Shown here in pieces: positions 25,086 through 34,606 of a stretch of 64,000 nucleotides of DNA. The DNA is taken from NCBI RefSeq assembly GCF_027213715.1, contig NZ_JAPWGM010000001.1:1054001-1118000 (forward strand), given 5' to 3'. Position 1 is the first letter of the stretch, and each line of letters begins with the position of its first letter. Source of the DNA: Pedobacter punctiformis (GTDB lineage Bacteria; Bacteroidota; Bacteroidia; Sphingobacteriales; Sphingobacteriaceae). The translations under genes were made by a program, and so were the position numbers. The notes beneath the pieces were generated by a model, which saw only the letters and a program-made list of their open reading frames with translations, searched no databases and was not told the origin of the DNA.

Positions 25086-27008
25086 ATGAAGAGATATATC
25101 CTGCTCGTTTTTGTATTTGTTTTTGGCGCTGGTCAAAATGGGTTTGCACAGAAAAAACTTTCTGAACAGCTTACACTAACGGCAATAGAAACGATGTTTA
25201 AAGACAGCATTTACACCAATAATCCAAAGGGGCCAAAGTGGACTTACGATATGGGTGTAGTGCTTGAGGGTGCTGCTTCGGTTTGGAGAAATACAGGAGA
25301 TGGCGATTATTTTAAATACATACAAGCTTCAATGGATGCTTATGTGGATAAAGCCGGGAACATAAAAAACTACAAACAGGAAGATTACAATATTGATAAT
25401 GTTAAAAATGGAAGGTCTTTATTGCTTTTATATAAAGTAACCGGGCAGCAAAAATATTTAACGGCTGCTACACAATTGTATAATCAGCTGGAAAAGCAAC
25501 CAAGAACTAAGCAAGGTGGCTTTTGGCATAAAAAAGTTTACCCAAATCAGATGTGGTTAGATGGTTTATACATGGGCGAGCCTTTTTATGCTGAATATGC
25601 GGCGTTAATGAAAAAAGATTCTGCTTACACCGATATTTCCAATCAGTTTATTTACATGGAGCAAAATGCGCTTGACAAAAAAACAGGCTTGCTTTACCAC
25701 GGCTGGGATGAATCAAAAGCAGAAAAATGGGCCAATAAAATAACCGGAACTTCCGCGAATTTTTGGGCAAGAGCAATGGGTTGGTACATGATGGCGTTGG
25801 TTGATGTACTGGATAACTTTCCTGAAAATCATCCTAAAAGACCAGAACTATTGGCCATTTTAAAACGTACTGCAAATGCCATTGTTAAATATCAGGATGC
25901 TAAAACAGGGGTTTGGTACGATGTGATGAATATGCCGGAAAGGAAAGGAAATTATCTTGAGTCTTCGGCTTCTAGCATGTTTGTATATGGTTTGGCGAAG
26001 GCTGTACGTAAAGGATATTTACCGCCATCTTATTCCGTTGCGGCTACAAAAGGCTATAAAGGTTTGCAGAAAGAATTTGTTTCTCCTGCCGGAAATGAGC
26101 GCATTAATTTAAATGGAACGGTTGCCGTTTCGGGTTTGGGTGGCAAAAATCCATACCGCGATGGCAGTTTTGAATATTACATTAGCGAAAAAGTAATCAC
26201 AAATGATCCGAAAGGTGTTGGTGCATTTATTTTGGCAGCTGCTGAAATGGAAATTGCTGCTTTGCCAAAACCGGGCAAAGGATTAACAGTTACCGTAGAT
26301 AATTATTTTAATAATGAATTTAAAGACGGTCCCACAGGTTCAAAAATTCCTTTTCATTATCTGTGGGATGAGGATGATAATAATGGTTTTTCCTTATTTG
26401 GAAATGTATTTAACCAGGCCGGGGTAAAAACAGCTACACTTTCTGCTGCACCCACAGCAAATAACCTGAAGAATAGCAACATTTATATACTCGTTGATCC
26501 CGATGCGGAAAAAGAAACAGCAGGGCCAAACTTTATGAATGCGGAACATGCTAAACAAATTGCCGAATGGGTTAAGGCCGGAGGCGTTTTAGTGTTGCTG
26601 TTAAACGATGCCGGAAATTGTGAAATAACAAAATTTAATGTCTTGCCAGAAAGATTTGGTATTCATTTTAATGAAGATAGCCGCAATAAAGTTCAGGGGA
26701 GTAATTTTGAACAGGGTGCCATAAAAATTCCTTCCGGCAATAGCATTTTTAAAACGGCAAAGAAAGTTTACATCAAAGAAATCTCGACCATTGAGGTTAA
26801 AAGCCCTGCAATTTCTGCCTTAACAGATAATGGAGATGTTTTGGTTGCCACAGCAAAATATGGTAAAGGAACCGTTTTCGCTGTAGGTGATCCATGGTTT
26901 TATAATGAATATATAGATGGACGCAAGCTGCCAAAAGATTTAGAAAACTTTAAAGCGACCAATGATTTGGTAAACTGGTTGATTAAGCAAGTGCCAACTA
27001 AGAAATAA
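25086..27008 (+). CDS. GH105 unsaturated rhamnogalacturonyl hydrolase fused to DUF4350-like domain
   Basis: The 640-residue protein has a signal peptide (1-21). Residues about 30-395 form an alpha/alpha-barrel of the YteR/GH105 type, with YPNQMWLDGLYMGEPFYAEY (containing the catalytic Asp), HGWDES and ANFWARAMGWYMMALVDVL. Residues about 410-640 form a separate domain resembling DUF4350/amidotransferase-like folds (IYILVDPDAEKE, WVKAGGVLVLLLNDAG, GKGTVFAVGDPWFYNEY). GH105 cleaves the unsaturated galacturonyl unit left by pectin lyases. The role of the second domain is unknown. It sits between the GH28 and PL10 genes with 4- and 6-base gaps. Confidence 0.93.
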   Translation: MKRYILLVFVFVFGAGQNGFAQKKLSEQLTLTAIETMFKDSIYTNNPKGPKWTYDMGVVLEGAASVWRNTGDGDYFKYIQASMDAYVDKAGNIKNYKQEDYNIDNVKNGRSLLLLYKVTGQQKYLTAATQLYNQLEKQPRTKQGGFWHKKVYPNQMWLDGLYMGEPFYAEYAALMKKDSAYTDISNQFIYMEQNALDKKTGLLYHGWDESKAEKWANKITGTSANFWARAMGWYMMALVDVLDNFPENHPKRPELLAILKRTANAIVKYQDAKTGVWYDVMNMPERKGNYLESSASSMFVYGLAKAVRKGYLPPSYSVAATKGYKGLQKEFVSPAGNERINLNGTVAVSGLGGKNPYRDGSFEYYISEKVITNDPKGVGAFILAAAEMEIAALPKPGKGLTVTVDNYFNNEFKDGPTGSKIPFHYLWDEDDNNGFSLFGNVFNQAGVKTATLSAAPTANNLKNSNIYILVDPDAEKETAGPNFMNAEHAKQIAEWVKAGGVLVLLLNDAGNCEITKFNVLPERFGIHFNEDSRNKVQGSNFEQGAIKIPSGNSIFKTAKKVYIKEISTIEVKSPAISALTDNGDVLVATAKYGKGTVFAVGDPWFYNEYIDGRKLPKDLENFKATNDLVNWLIKQVPTKK

Positions 27009-27014
27009 CCTGAT

Positions 27015-28049
27015 ATGAAAATTAAAATATTGTTATCGCTGGCTTGCTCGTGTTTGTTCACATCCTGCTATGCGCAACAACCCACAGATTCTATAGCGGA
27101 TAAAATGCTTATTTATCAGCTTGGCAATGGTGGCTGGCCTAAACAACTGGAAGATAAAAGTGTGGTTAAATACGAAAACCCCCTGACGCCAGAATTAAAA
27201 GAATTGATTAAATCCACTAAAGATTTACATGCAACTTTTGATAATAAAGCCACCAGCCGCGAAGTGGTTTATTTGGTCAAAGCCTATAAAAAAACTCAAA
27301 ATAAAGCTTATTTAAAAGCTGCGGAAAAAGGAATAGATTATATTCTGGAAGCGCAGTATGAAAACGGGGGCTGGCCTCAATACTATCCTGATAAAGCATT
27401 ATACCGTTCGGAAATTACTTACAACGATGATGCAATGATTAATGTGCTCAACATTTTACAGGATATCGCTACAAAAAGCAATGATTTTGAAGTTGTAAAT
27501 GCGGCATATATTCCTAAAGCTGAAAAAGCCGTAACCAAAGGACTTAACTGTATTTTAAAAACCCAGGTTAAACAAAATGGAAATTTAAGCATATGGGCCG
27601 CACAATATGATAAAGATTCAATGTTGCCGGCTAAAGCCAGAAATTTTGAGCCTGCATCTTTAAGCACGAGCGAATCTGTTGGAGTTACCCGTTTTTTAAT
27701 GCGGATTAAAACCCCTTCATCTGAGATAAAAACTGCAATTGAAGCTGCTGTGAAATGGTTTGATGCGAATAAAATTACCGGATACCGATTTGATGATGTT
27801 AAAGACAGTTCCAAACCAAATGGAGAAGATCGTTTATTAATTGCTGATGCTTCGTCGGTAATCTGGGCAAGGTTTTACAGTTTGGATGGAGATAAACCCA
27901 TTTTCGGCGACCGCGATAATTCCATTAAAAATGATGTAATGGAACTGAGTTATGAGCGTAGAAAAGGATATGCCTGGTATGGCAACTGGGCTAGAAAACT
28001 GATCGAAAAAGAATACCCGAAATGGTTAATCGCCAACAGAACTAAATAA
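27015..28049 (+). CDS. Pectate lyase, PL10 family, secreted
   Basis: The 344-residue protein has a signal peptide (1-21, ending CYAQ). It shows the PL10 alpha/alpha-toroid features QLGNGGWPKQL, ENGGWPQYYPDKALYRSEIT, YNDDAMINVL and RFYSLDGDKPIFGDRDNS, the last carrying the Arg/Asp catalytic region. PL10 enzymes cleave polygalacturonate by beta-elimination with Ca2+. The protein ends at WLIANRTK, the usual length. Its unsaturated products fit the GH105 enzyme encoded just upstream. The uronate catabolism genes follow after 48 bases. Confidence 0.95.
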   Translation: MKIKILLSLACSCLFTSCYAQQPTDSIADKMLIYQLGNGGWPKQLEDKSVVKYENPLTPELKELIKSTKDLHATFDNKATSREVVYLVKAYKKTQNKAYLKAAEKGIDYILEAQYENGGWPQYYPDKALYRSEITYNDDAMINVLNILQDIATKSNDFEVVNAAYIPKAEKAVTKGLNCILKTQVKQNGNLSIWAAQYDKDSMLPAKARNFEPASLSTSESVGVTRFLMRIKTPSSEIKTAIEAAVKWFDANKITGYRFDDVKDSSKPNGEDRLLIADASSVIWARFYSLDGDKPIFGDRDNSIKNDVMELSYERRKGYAWYGNWARKLIEKEYPKWLIANRTK

Positions 28050-28097
28050 TAAAATCGTCATCATAGCTAATCTATAATGATGAAAATGTAAGAACAC

Positions 28098-29609
28098 ATG
28101 ATACTCAGTAAAGAAAATTTAATTAATATAAATTCAGCAGGTGTAGTAAAGCCAACTGCCGAAATTTTTGAATTGCCCGAAAGAGTTATTCAGTTTGGTA
28201 CGGGCGTTTTGTTGCGCGGACTGCCAGATTATTTTATTGATAAAGCCAACCGGAAAGGTATTTTTAATGGACGTATTCTGGTAGTAAAATCGACTTCAAA
28301 TGGTGGATCGGACAAATTTTCAAAACAAGACAATTTATATACACTTTGTGTTAAGGGTATTGAAGGTGGTGTAAGTGTCGAAGAAAATATAATCAATTCT
28401 TCCATTAACCGCGTACTTACCGCTTCGCAAGATTGGGCTGAAATTTTGAAGGCTGCACATAATCCTGAAATGCAGGTAGTGATTTCGAATACAACGGAGG
28501 TTGGTATTGTGATGAGTGAAGATAAAATAACTGATGACCCTCCTCAATCCTATCCCGGTAAGTTATTGGCATTTTTACATGAACGTTTTGTGGCTTTTAA
28601 TGGTTCTGCTGAAAGCGGAATGGTAATTATTCCGGCCGAACTGATTAGCGATAACGCCAATAAATTAAAAGAAATACTATCAGAACTAGCCATTCAAAAT
28701 AAACTCAACTGGGATTTTCTCCAATGGTTAAAAACAGCGAATTATTTCTGCAATACTTTGGTTGACCGCATTGTTCCGGGTAAACTTCCGGCAGAAGAAC
28801 AAAAAGGAATTGAAGCAAAATTGGGTTACAGCGATGATTTAATGATTATGGCAGAACCTTTCCGGCTTTGGGCAATAGAATCTTCAAATAAAAAAGTAGA
28901 AGAAATCCTGTCCTTTGCACAGGCTGATAAAGGCATTTTTATTGTTCCATCCATCAATAAATTTAAAGAGTTAAAACTGCGCTTGTTAAATGGTACACAT
29001 ACTTTAAGCTGTGGTCTTGCAATTTTATCCGGTTTTAATACGGTAAAAGAAGCCATGACTGATGCAGGCTTTGCCACCTATATTAAAGGTTTGATGCAAA
29101 AGGAAATTTCGGAAGCACTGGTAAATGAGGAGATAACCTACGAAGAAACAATCGATTTTGCTTCAAATGTAAGCGATCGGTTCAGTAATCCGTTTTTAGA
29201 ACATCAGTGGCAAGCCATAGCATTAAATTTTACCTCAAAAATGCAGATGCGAAATATTCCGCTGATCAGGAAAATGTATTGTAGAAATACAGAAGTTCCG
29301 GCGCACGTAGCTTTGGGCTTTGCAGCTTATATTTTGTTTAATAAATCTGTAAAAAACAAAGATCAGTATACAGTAAATGTAAACGGAAAAGTTTTTCAGA
29401 TTCAGGATGAGTATGCAGAAATTTTATTTAATTACTGGAAAAGTCCATCAACAGCGGTAGAAAACATATTGGCTGATGAAAGACTGTGGTCTATCGATTT
29501 GACGCGGTATCCTGGTTTTAAAGATGCTGTAAAAAAGAACGTAAATTTACTAAAAGAAGAAGGTACAAAAGCTGTAATAAATAACTTGCGTGTAGAAAGG
29601 ACAGTTTAA
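28098..29609 (+). CDS. uxaB: Tagaturonate reductase (altronate oxidoreductase)
   Basis: The 503-residue cytoplasmic enzyme belongs to the polyol-specific long-chain dehydrogenases. VIQFGTGVLLRGLPDYF (about 30-46) is the nucleotide-binding start, and LRLLNGTHTLSCGLA (about 298-312) is the mannitol-dehydrogenase-family catalytic signature containing K/N/H positions. It reduces D-tagaturonate to D-altronate with NADH, the second step of galacturonate use. uxaA starts one base after its stop, so translation is probably coupled. The length is normal. Confidence 0.94.
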   Translation: MILSKENLININSAGVVKPTAEIFELPERVIQFGTGVLLRGLPDYFIDKANRKGIFNGRILVVKSTSNGGSDKFSKQDNLYTLCVKGIEGGVSVEENIINSSINRVLTASQDWAEILKAAHNPEMQVVISNTTEVGIVMSEDKITDDPPQSYPGKLLAFLHERFVAFNGSAESGMVIIPAELISDNANKLKEILSELAIQNKLNWDFLQWLKTANYFCNTLVDRIVPGKLPAEEQKGIEAKLGYSDDLMIMAEPFRLWAIESSNKKVEEILSFAQADKGIFIVPSINKFKELKLRLLNGTHTLSCGLAILSGFNTVKEAMTDAGFATYIKGLMQKEISEALVNEEITYEETIDFASNVSDRFSNPFLEHQWQAIALNFTSKMQMRNIPLIRKMYCRNTEVPAHVALGFAAYILFNKSVKNKDQYTVNVNGKVFQIQDEYAEILFNYWKSPSTAVENILADERLWSIDLTRYPGFKDAVKKNVNLLKEEGTKAVINNLRVERTV

Positions 29610-29610
29610 A

Positions 29611-31257
29611 ATGGTTACGAGAATTTTAAAAATTCATCCAAATGATAATGTGTTGGTTGCCTTGCAAAATCTGGCAAAAGGGGAAACAATTATCCATGAT
29701 GGGCAAGAATATATTTTACAGGACGATATCAATGCGAAGCATAAGTTTTTTATGCAGGATATGCAGGCTGGTGATCCGGTTATGATGTATGGCGTTTTGG
29801 TTGGAAAGGCCCAAAATTTTATCCCAAAGGGTGGTTTAATGAATACCGAAAATACCAAACATGCATCTGACCCTTATGAATTCAGGCCTTATCATTACGA
29901 ATGGCAGGCACCTGACGTTTCTAAATTTAAAGACCGGACTTTTAACGGATATCTTCGGTCTGATGGCCGGGTTGGAACCGCGAATTACTGGCTGTTTATA
30001 CCAACTGTTTTTTGTGAGAACCGCAACCTTGATGTCATTCGGGAAGCTTTACACAACGAGTTGGGCTATGCGGTAACCGATAAATATAAATCTTATGCCC
30101 ACAACCTGGTTGATGCCTGGAAAAACGGGGAAAACCTAGACGAAGCCGATTCAAATTCAATTACTCAGGCCAATCCAGTAAGCAACCGTATTTTTAAAAA
30201 TGTAGATGGAATTAAATTCCTGAACCATCAGGGCGGTTGTGGAGGAACGCGTCAGGATGCTGCGGTTTTAAGCAAGCTATTAGCGGCTTATGCAGATCAT
30301 CCAAATGTTGCAGGAGTAACAGTTTTAAGTTTAGGCTGTCAGAATTTACAGGTATACGATTTGATGGAAGATTTAAAACAGCGCAATCCAAATTTCGATA
30401 AACCTTTATTTATTTTCGAACAGCAGCAATCGCAAAGCGAAGAGCAGCTGATTAAAGAAGCCATCAGAAAAACCTTTATCGGGCTAACCGAAATTAATAA
30501 AACAGAACGCCAGCCTGCACCATTAAGTAAATTGGTTTTGGGTGTAAAGTGTGGTGGCAGCGATGGTTTTAGCGGCATTAGCGCAAACCCGGCCGTGGGC
30601 TATACTTCCGATCTTTTGGTGGCTTTAGGCGGAACGGTACTTTTAGCGGAATTTCCTGAACTTTGCGGAGCCGAACAACAATTAATTGACCGTACAAAAG
30701 ATGAAAATGCGGCAAAAAAATTTATTCAGCTGATGAAGGCTTACAGCCAGGCCGCTGAAAATGCTGGCTCAGGTTTTCACATGAATCCATCACCGGGCAA
30801 TATAAAAGATGGTTTAATTACCGATGCCATTAAAAGTACAGGGGCAGCAAAAAAAGGAGGAACTTCTCCTGTTGAGGATGTGCTGGATTATACCGAAGCG
30901 GCAACAAAACCTGGCTTAAATTTAGTGTGCACACCCGGAAATGATGTGGAAGCCACTACGGGCAAAGCTGCATCTGGGGCCACCTTGATTTTGTTTACAA
31001 CCGGCTTAGGCACACCAACGGGAAACCCGGTTTGCCCAACCATTAAGGTGGCAACCAACAATGCATTGGCCAGGCGCATGGGCGATATTATCGACATCAA
31101 TACCGGGCCGGTAATAGAAGGCGAAAAAACCATAGAACAAATGGGCGAAGATATATTAGAATATTGTATTAAAGCCGCTAGCGGAGAGGTAATTCCAAAA
31201 GCAGTTTTGTTAAATCAAGATGATTTTATACCTTGGAAGCGCGGAGTAAGCCTGTAG
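29611..31257 (+). CDS. uxaA: Altronate dehydratase
   Basis: The 548-residue enzyme has the N-terminal SAF-like domain (residues 1-95) and the UxaA main domain. Characteristic pieces are GYLRSDGRVGTANYW (about 111), FLNHQGGCGGTRQDA (about 205), LGCQNLQVYDL and LGVKCGGSDGFSGISANPA (about 310-328). The cysteines in GGCGG, LGCQN and KCGGSDG suit Fe binding. It converts D-altronate to 2-keto-3-deoxy-D-gluconate. It directly follows uxaB and precedes uxaC. Confidence 0.96.
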   Translation: MVTRILKIHPNDNVLVALQNLAKGETIIHDGQEYILQDDINAKHKFFMQDMQAGDPVMMYGVLVGKAQNFIPKGGLMNTENTKHASDPYEFRPYHYEWQAPDVSKFKDRTFNGYLRSDGRVGTANYWLFIPTVFCENRNLDVIREALHNELGYAVTDKYKSYAHNLVDAWKNGENLDEADSNSITQANPVSNRIFKNVDGIKFLNHQGGCGGTRQDAAVLSKLLAAYADHPNVAGVTVLSLGCQNLQVYDLMEDLKQRNPNFDKPLFIFEQQQSQSEEQLIKEAIRKTFIGLTEINKTERQPAPLSKLVLGVKCGGSDGFSGISANPAVGYTSDLLVALGGTVLLAEFPELCGAEQQLIDRTKDENAAKKFIQLMKAYSQAAENAGSGFHMNPSPGNIKDGLITDAIKSTGAAKKGGTSPVEDVLDYTEAATKPGLNLVCTPGNDVEATTGKAASGATLILFTTGLGTPTGNPVCPTIKVATNNALARRMGDIIDINTGPVIEGEKTIEQMGEDILEYCIKAASGEVIPKAVLLNQDDFIPWKRGVSL

Positions 31258-31355
31258 GCCAATCCGTTAAAGCCCTATTGTAAATTAACCAAATTGATAC
31301 CTAGCTGCACACAAATTAAATTTTGTATGTGCTTTCTACATAACATCCACTTCAA

Positions 31356-32756
31356 ATGAAACCTTTTTTAGACGAAAATTTTCTTTTACAAAGTAAAACA
31401 GCACAAACGCTTTACCACAATTTTGCAAAGTCATTACCCATTATTGATTATCACAATCACTTAATTCCTGAGCAGATTGCTAATAATGTTCAGTTTACAA
31501 ACATCAGTCAAGTTTGGCTTTCCGGCGATCACTATAAATGGAGGGCCATGCGTGCCAATGGTGTTGACGAAAAATACATTACCGGTGCGGGTTCTGATTA
31601 CGAAAAATTTGAGAAATGGGCAGAAACCGTTCCTTATACACTGCGCAATCCCTTATACCATTGGACACATTTAGAATTGCAGCGCTATTTTGGAGTAAAC
31701 GAATTGCTGTCGGGTAAAACGGCTCAAAAAATATATGATGAATGTGCTGCTAAACTACAAACTCCTGAATATTCAGTTCGTGGTTTACTGGCTAAAATGA
31801 ATGTGGAGGCCGTATGCACTACTGATGATCCTTTGGATAGTTTAAACTTCCATCAGCAACTGGCCAGAGAAGGCGTAAATTTAAAAATGCTTCCCGCTTT
31901 TCGTCCGGATAAAGCCATGAACAGTGATGATGTGGAAGGTTTAAACGAATACATTGATAAACTGGAAAGTGTGGTGAATAAAACCATTGGTAATTTACAG
32001 GATTATATTGATGCACTAAAAAACCGCCATGATTATTTTGCCGCTAATGGTTGCTCGGTTTCAGATCATGGTTTAGAACAGATTTACGCAGAAGATTATA
32101 CAGAAACTGAAATCTCAGGCATTTTCGATAAAATCCGTAGTAAACAAAAGATCTCTTATCAGGAAAACCTGAAATTCAAGTCCGCTATGCTGGTTTATTT
32201 TGCAGAATGGGATCATGAAAAAGGCTGGGTTCAGCAATACCATTTAGGCGCATTGCGGAACAACAATACCCGAATGCTTAGTAAATTAGGCCCCGATACA
32301 GGCTGGGATTCTATCGGCGATTTTAGTCAGGCCAGAATGTTATCTAAATTCTTAAACCGTTTGGATACACAGGATAAACTCGCTAAAACCATCATCTATA
32401 ATTTGAACCCTGCAGATAACGAATTAATTGCAACAATGATCGGTAATTTCAATGACGGATCTGTAGCGGGTAAAGTTCAGTTTGGCTCGGCCTGGTGGTT
32501 TCTGGATCAAAAAGATGGAATGATCAAACAGTTAAATGCATTGTCAAATATGGGGCTTTTAAGTCGTATGGTTGGGATGCTTACCGATTCGCGAAGTTTC
32601 CTGTCTTTTCCCCGTCACGAATATTTCAGAAGGATTGTTTGCAACCTTTTTGGAGAAGATGTTGAGAACGGAGAATTACCCAATGACATGGAGTGGATTG
32701 GCAAAATTGTGCAGGATATTTCGTATTTTAACGCAAAAAATTACTTCAAATTTTAA
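31356..32756 (+). CDS. uxaC: Uronate isomerase
   Basis: The 466-residue amidohydrolase-fold TIM barrel has the metal motif IIDYHNHLIPEQIAN (about 30-44). Family segments include WLSGDHYKWRAMRANG, VCTTDDPLDSL and AWWFLDQKDGM, and it ends with the typical RRIVCNLFGEDVENGELP. It isomerises D-galacturonate to D-tagaturonate and D-glucuronate to D-fructuronate, the first cytoplasmic step here. It is separated from uxaA by 98 bases containing an imperfect GCACA/TGTGC inverted repeat around an AAATT core, which might bear a minor promoter. Confidence 0.96.
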   Translation: MKPFLDENFLLQSKTAQTLYHNFAKSLPIIDYHNHLIPEQIANNVQFTNISQVWLSGDHYKWRAMRANGVDEKYITGAGSDYEKFEKWAETVPYTLRNPLYHWTHLELQRYFGVNELLSGKTAQKIYDECAAKLQTPEYSVRGLLAKMNVEAVCTTDDPLDSLNFHQQLAREGVNLKMLPAFRPDKAMNSDDVEGLNEYIDKLESVVNKTIGNLQDYIDALKNRHDYFAANGCSVSDHGLEQIYAEDYTETEISGIFDKIRSKQKISYQENLKFKSAMLVYFAEWDHEKGWVQQYHLGALRNNNTRMLSKLGPDTGWDSIGDFSQARMLSKFLNRLDTQDKLAKTIIYNLNPADNELIATMIGNFNDGSVAGKVQFGSAWWFLDQKDGMIKQLNALSNMGLLSRMVGMLTDSRSFLSFPRHEYFRRIVCNLFGEDVENGELPNDMEWIGKIVQDISYFNAKNYFKF

Positions 32757-32773
32757 TAAAAACGTGCTTTTTG

Positions 32774-32815
32774 AAGGAAAATGGTTCGAAAGAAATCATT
32801 TCAATCGTTTTCCTT
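32774..32815. promoter_or_regulatory. Inverted repeat in kdgK leader, possible operator
   Basis: AAGGAAAATGGTT and AATCGTTTTCCTT are 13-base arms with two mismatches, 16 bases apart. The right arm overlaps CAATCGTTTTCC, which resembles the CAATCGTTCCC core of the other candidate operators. It lies between uxaC and kdgK. Support is weaker than for the three full sites. Confidence 0.35.
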
Positions 32816-32869
32816 AAATTTTCAGCCTGATTGTGAGAATAGGTCGAAATACGCCGATTAGAGATAAAA

Positions 32870-33928
32870 ATGAGTGACCAAATATCATCCCTGTCAAAAA
32901 AAAGAGAAAAAGTTTTAAGCTTCGGGGAATTACTTTTACGCATTTGTCCGGATATGGACGGGCAATGGCTTAAAGAAAATAAACTGCCTTTTTATGTAGG
33001 CGGAGCAGAGTTAAATGTAGCAACTGCCCTTGCCCTTTGGAATGTGCCTTCTGCTTATTTATCGGCAGTGCCCGATAATTCTATTGCGCATGAAATTGTA
33101 GATGACCTGGCAACTAAAAATATTGACATTTCTAAAATGATATTTGCAGGCAACAGGCTTGGTTTATATTATTTGCCGAAGGGAAAAGACCTTAAAAATG
33201 CAGGTGTAATTTACGATCGAGCACATTCCTCTTATTCAGATTTACAGGTCAATCAAATTAACTGGGATGAGGTTTTTGAAGGCGTAAGCTGGTTTCATTT
33301 CAGCGCCATTTGCCCGGCCATTAATCAATCGGTAGCTGATGTTTGTTTGGAAGCTGTAAAGGCTGCAAGCGCAAAGGGAATTACCATTTCTTTAGACTTA
33401 AACTATAGAGCCAAACTTTGGAAATATGGTAAAGAACCGATAGATATTTTACCTGAACTGGCCAGATACTGTAATCTGATTATGGGTAATGTTTGGGCAG
33501 CCAATAAAATGCTTGGAACAGCATTGCATACAGATTTAAAAACAGATGGTGCCTATGCAAAGGAAACGTTACTGCAACAGGCAACCAATACCTCGAAAGA
33601 AATTTTAAGTTTGTTTCCAGCTTGTAAAGTAGTTGCCAATACCTTTCGTTTCGATTATGGCAAGGGAATAAGATACTCAACGGCCATTTATACAGAAAAT
33701 CAATTATCACTTTCAGCAGAATACGTTTCGGATGAAATTTTAGATAAGGTAGGCAGCGGAGATTGTTACATGGCCGGTTTAATTTACGGTTTTTATAATC
33801 AGTTGCCGGTACAGGATGTAATTGATTTTGCTACCGCAGCCGCTTACGATAAATTGTACATACCCAGCGATGCCACCACCAGCACCGTTACTGATATAGA
33901 AAAAAGAATTATACGCGATGATAAGTAA
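32870..33928 (+). CDS. kdgK: 2-keto-3-deoxygluconate kinase (PfkB family)
   Basis: The 352-residue ribokinase-fold enzyme starts with FGELLLRICPD (about 17) and YVGGAELNVATALALW (about 42), the PfkB N-terminal signature. It ends with VGSGDCYMAGLIYGFYN (about 295-311), which holds the catalytic Asp. The common GAGD is GSGD here. It phosphorylates KDG to KDPG. Its last 11 bases overlap the start of kdgA, so the two are translated from one message. The upstream spacer of 113 bases carries an inverted repeat. Confidence 0.93.
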   Translation: MSDQISSLSKKREKVLSFGELLLRICPDMDGQWLKENKLPFYVGGAELNVATALALWNVPSAYLSAVPDNSIAHEIVDDLATKNIDISKMIFAGNRLGLYYLPKGKDLKNAGVIYDRAHSSYSDLQVNQINWDEVFEGVSWFHFSAICPAINQSVADVCLEAVKAASAKGITISLDLNYRAKLWKYGKEPIDILPELARYCNLIMGNVWAANKMLGTALHTDLKTDGAYAKETLLQQATNTSKEILSLFPACKVVANTFRFDYGKGIRYSTAIYTENQLSLSAEYVSDEILDKVGSGDCYMAGLIYGFYNQLPVQDVIDFATAAAYDKLYIPSDATTSTVTDIEKRIIRDDK

Positions 33929-34580
33929 TAAGCATAAAATTTTAGATGCCATTTTAGAACAAGGCATGTTGCCTCTTTTTTACCAGGACAGCGAAGAAGG
34001 AAGCGTAGAAATATTGCGCACTTTGTACAAAGCCGGTGTTCGGGTTTTTGAATACACCAACCGGGGTAAATCGGCCCTGCCAAACTTTAAAAAGTTAAAG
34101 GAAATCAGAGATGCTGAAATGCCTGATTTATATTTGGGTATCGGAACAATTAAAACGCCTGCAGATGCTCATGCTTTTATTGATGCTGGAACTGATTTTA
34201 TTGTTGCGCCCATCGTAAATCCGGCTGTTGCCGAAATTGCCAATAAGCTGAATATGCTTTGGATTCCTGGATGTATGACGCCAACAGAAATTAGCGTTGC
34301 ACAGGAAAATAAAGCGATGCTGATTAAAATTTTCCCGGCTAACATTTTGGGACCAGAATTTATATCATCCATTAAAGATTTATTTGCCGGACAATTATTT
34401 ATGCCAACCGGAGGAGTAGAAATTGATGCAACGAATTTAAAAACCTGGTTTAAATCAGGTGTTTGTGCTGTAGGCATGGGCAGTAAATTAATCAGTAAAG
34501 AGGTTATAGCTAAAGGACTTTATGAGGAGTTATTTGACAATACCAAACTGGCGCTGGAGCTAATTCAGCAGAGTAAATAA
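33918..34580 (+). CDS. kdgA: KDPG/KHG aldolase
   Basis: The 220-residue class I aldolase has a single TIM barrel. Recognisable parts are GVRVFEYTNRGKSALPNF (about 34), GIGTIKTPADAHAFIDAGTD (about 75), IPGCMTPTEISVA, then MLIKIFPANILGPEFI (about 134-149, with the Schiff-base lysine region) and FMPTGGVEI. It splits KDPG into pyruvate and glyceraldehyde-3-phosphate. The length fits the family. It overlaps kdgK by 11 bases and precedes exuT by 26 bases. Confidence 0.94.
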   Translation: MISNKHKILDAILEQGMLPLFYQDSEEGSVEILRTLYKAGVRVFEYTNRGKSALPNFKKLKEIRDAEMPDLYLGIGTIKTPADAHAFIDAGTDFIVAPIVNPAVAEIANKLNMLWIPGCMTPTEISVAQENKAMLIKIFPANILGPEFISSIKDLFAGQLFMPTGGVEIDATNLKTWFKSGVCAVGMGSKLISKEVIAKGLYEELFDNTKLALELIQQSK

Positions 34581-34606
34581 AAAACTTAAACACCCAAACT
34601 AACCAA

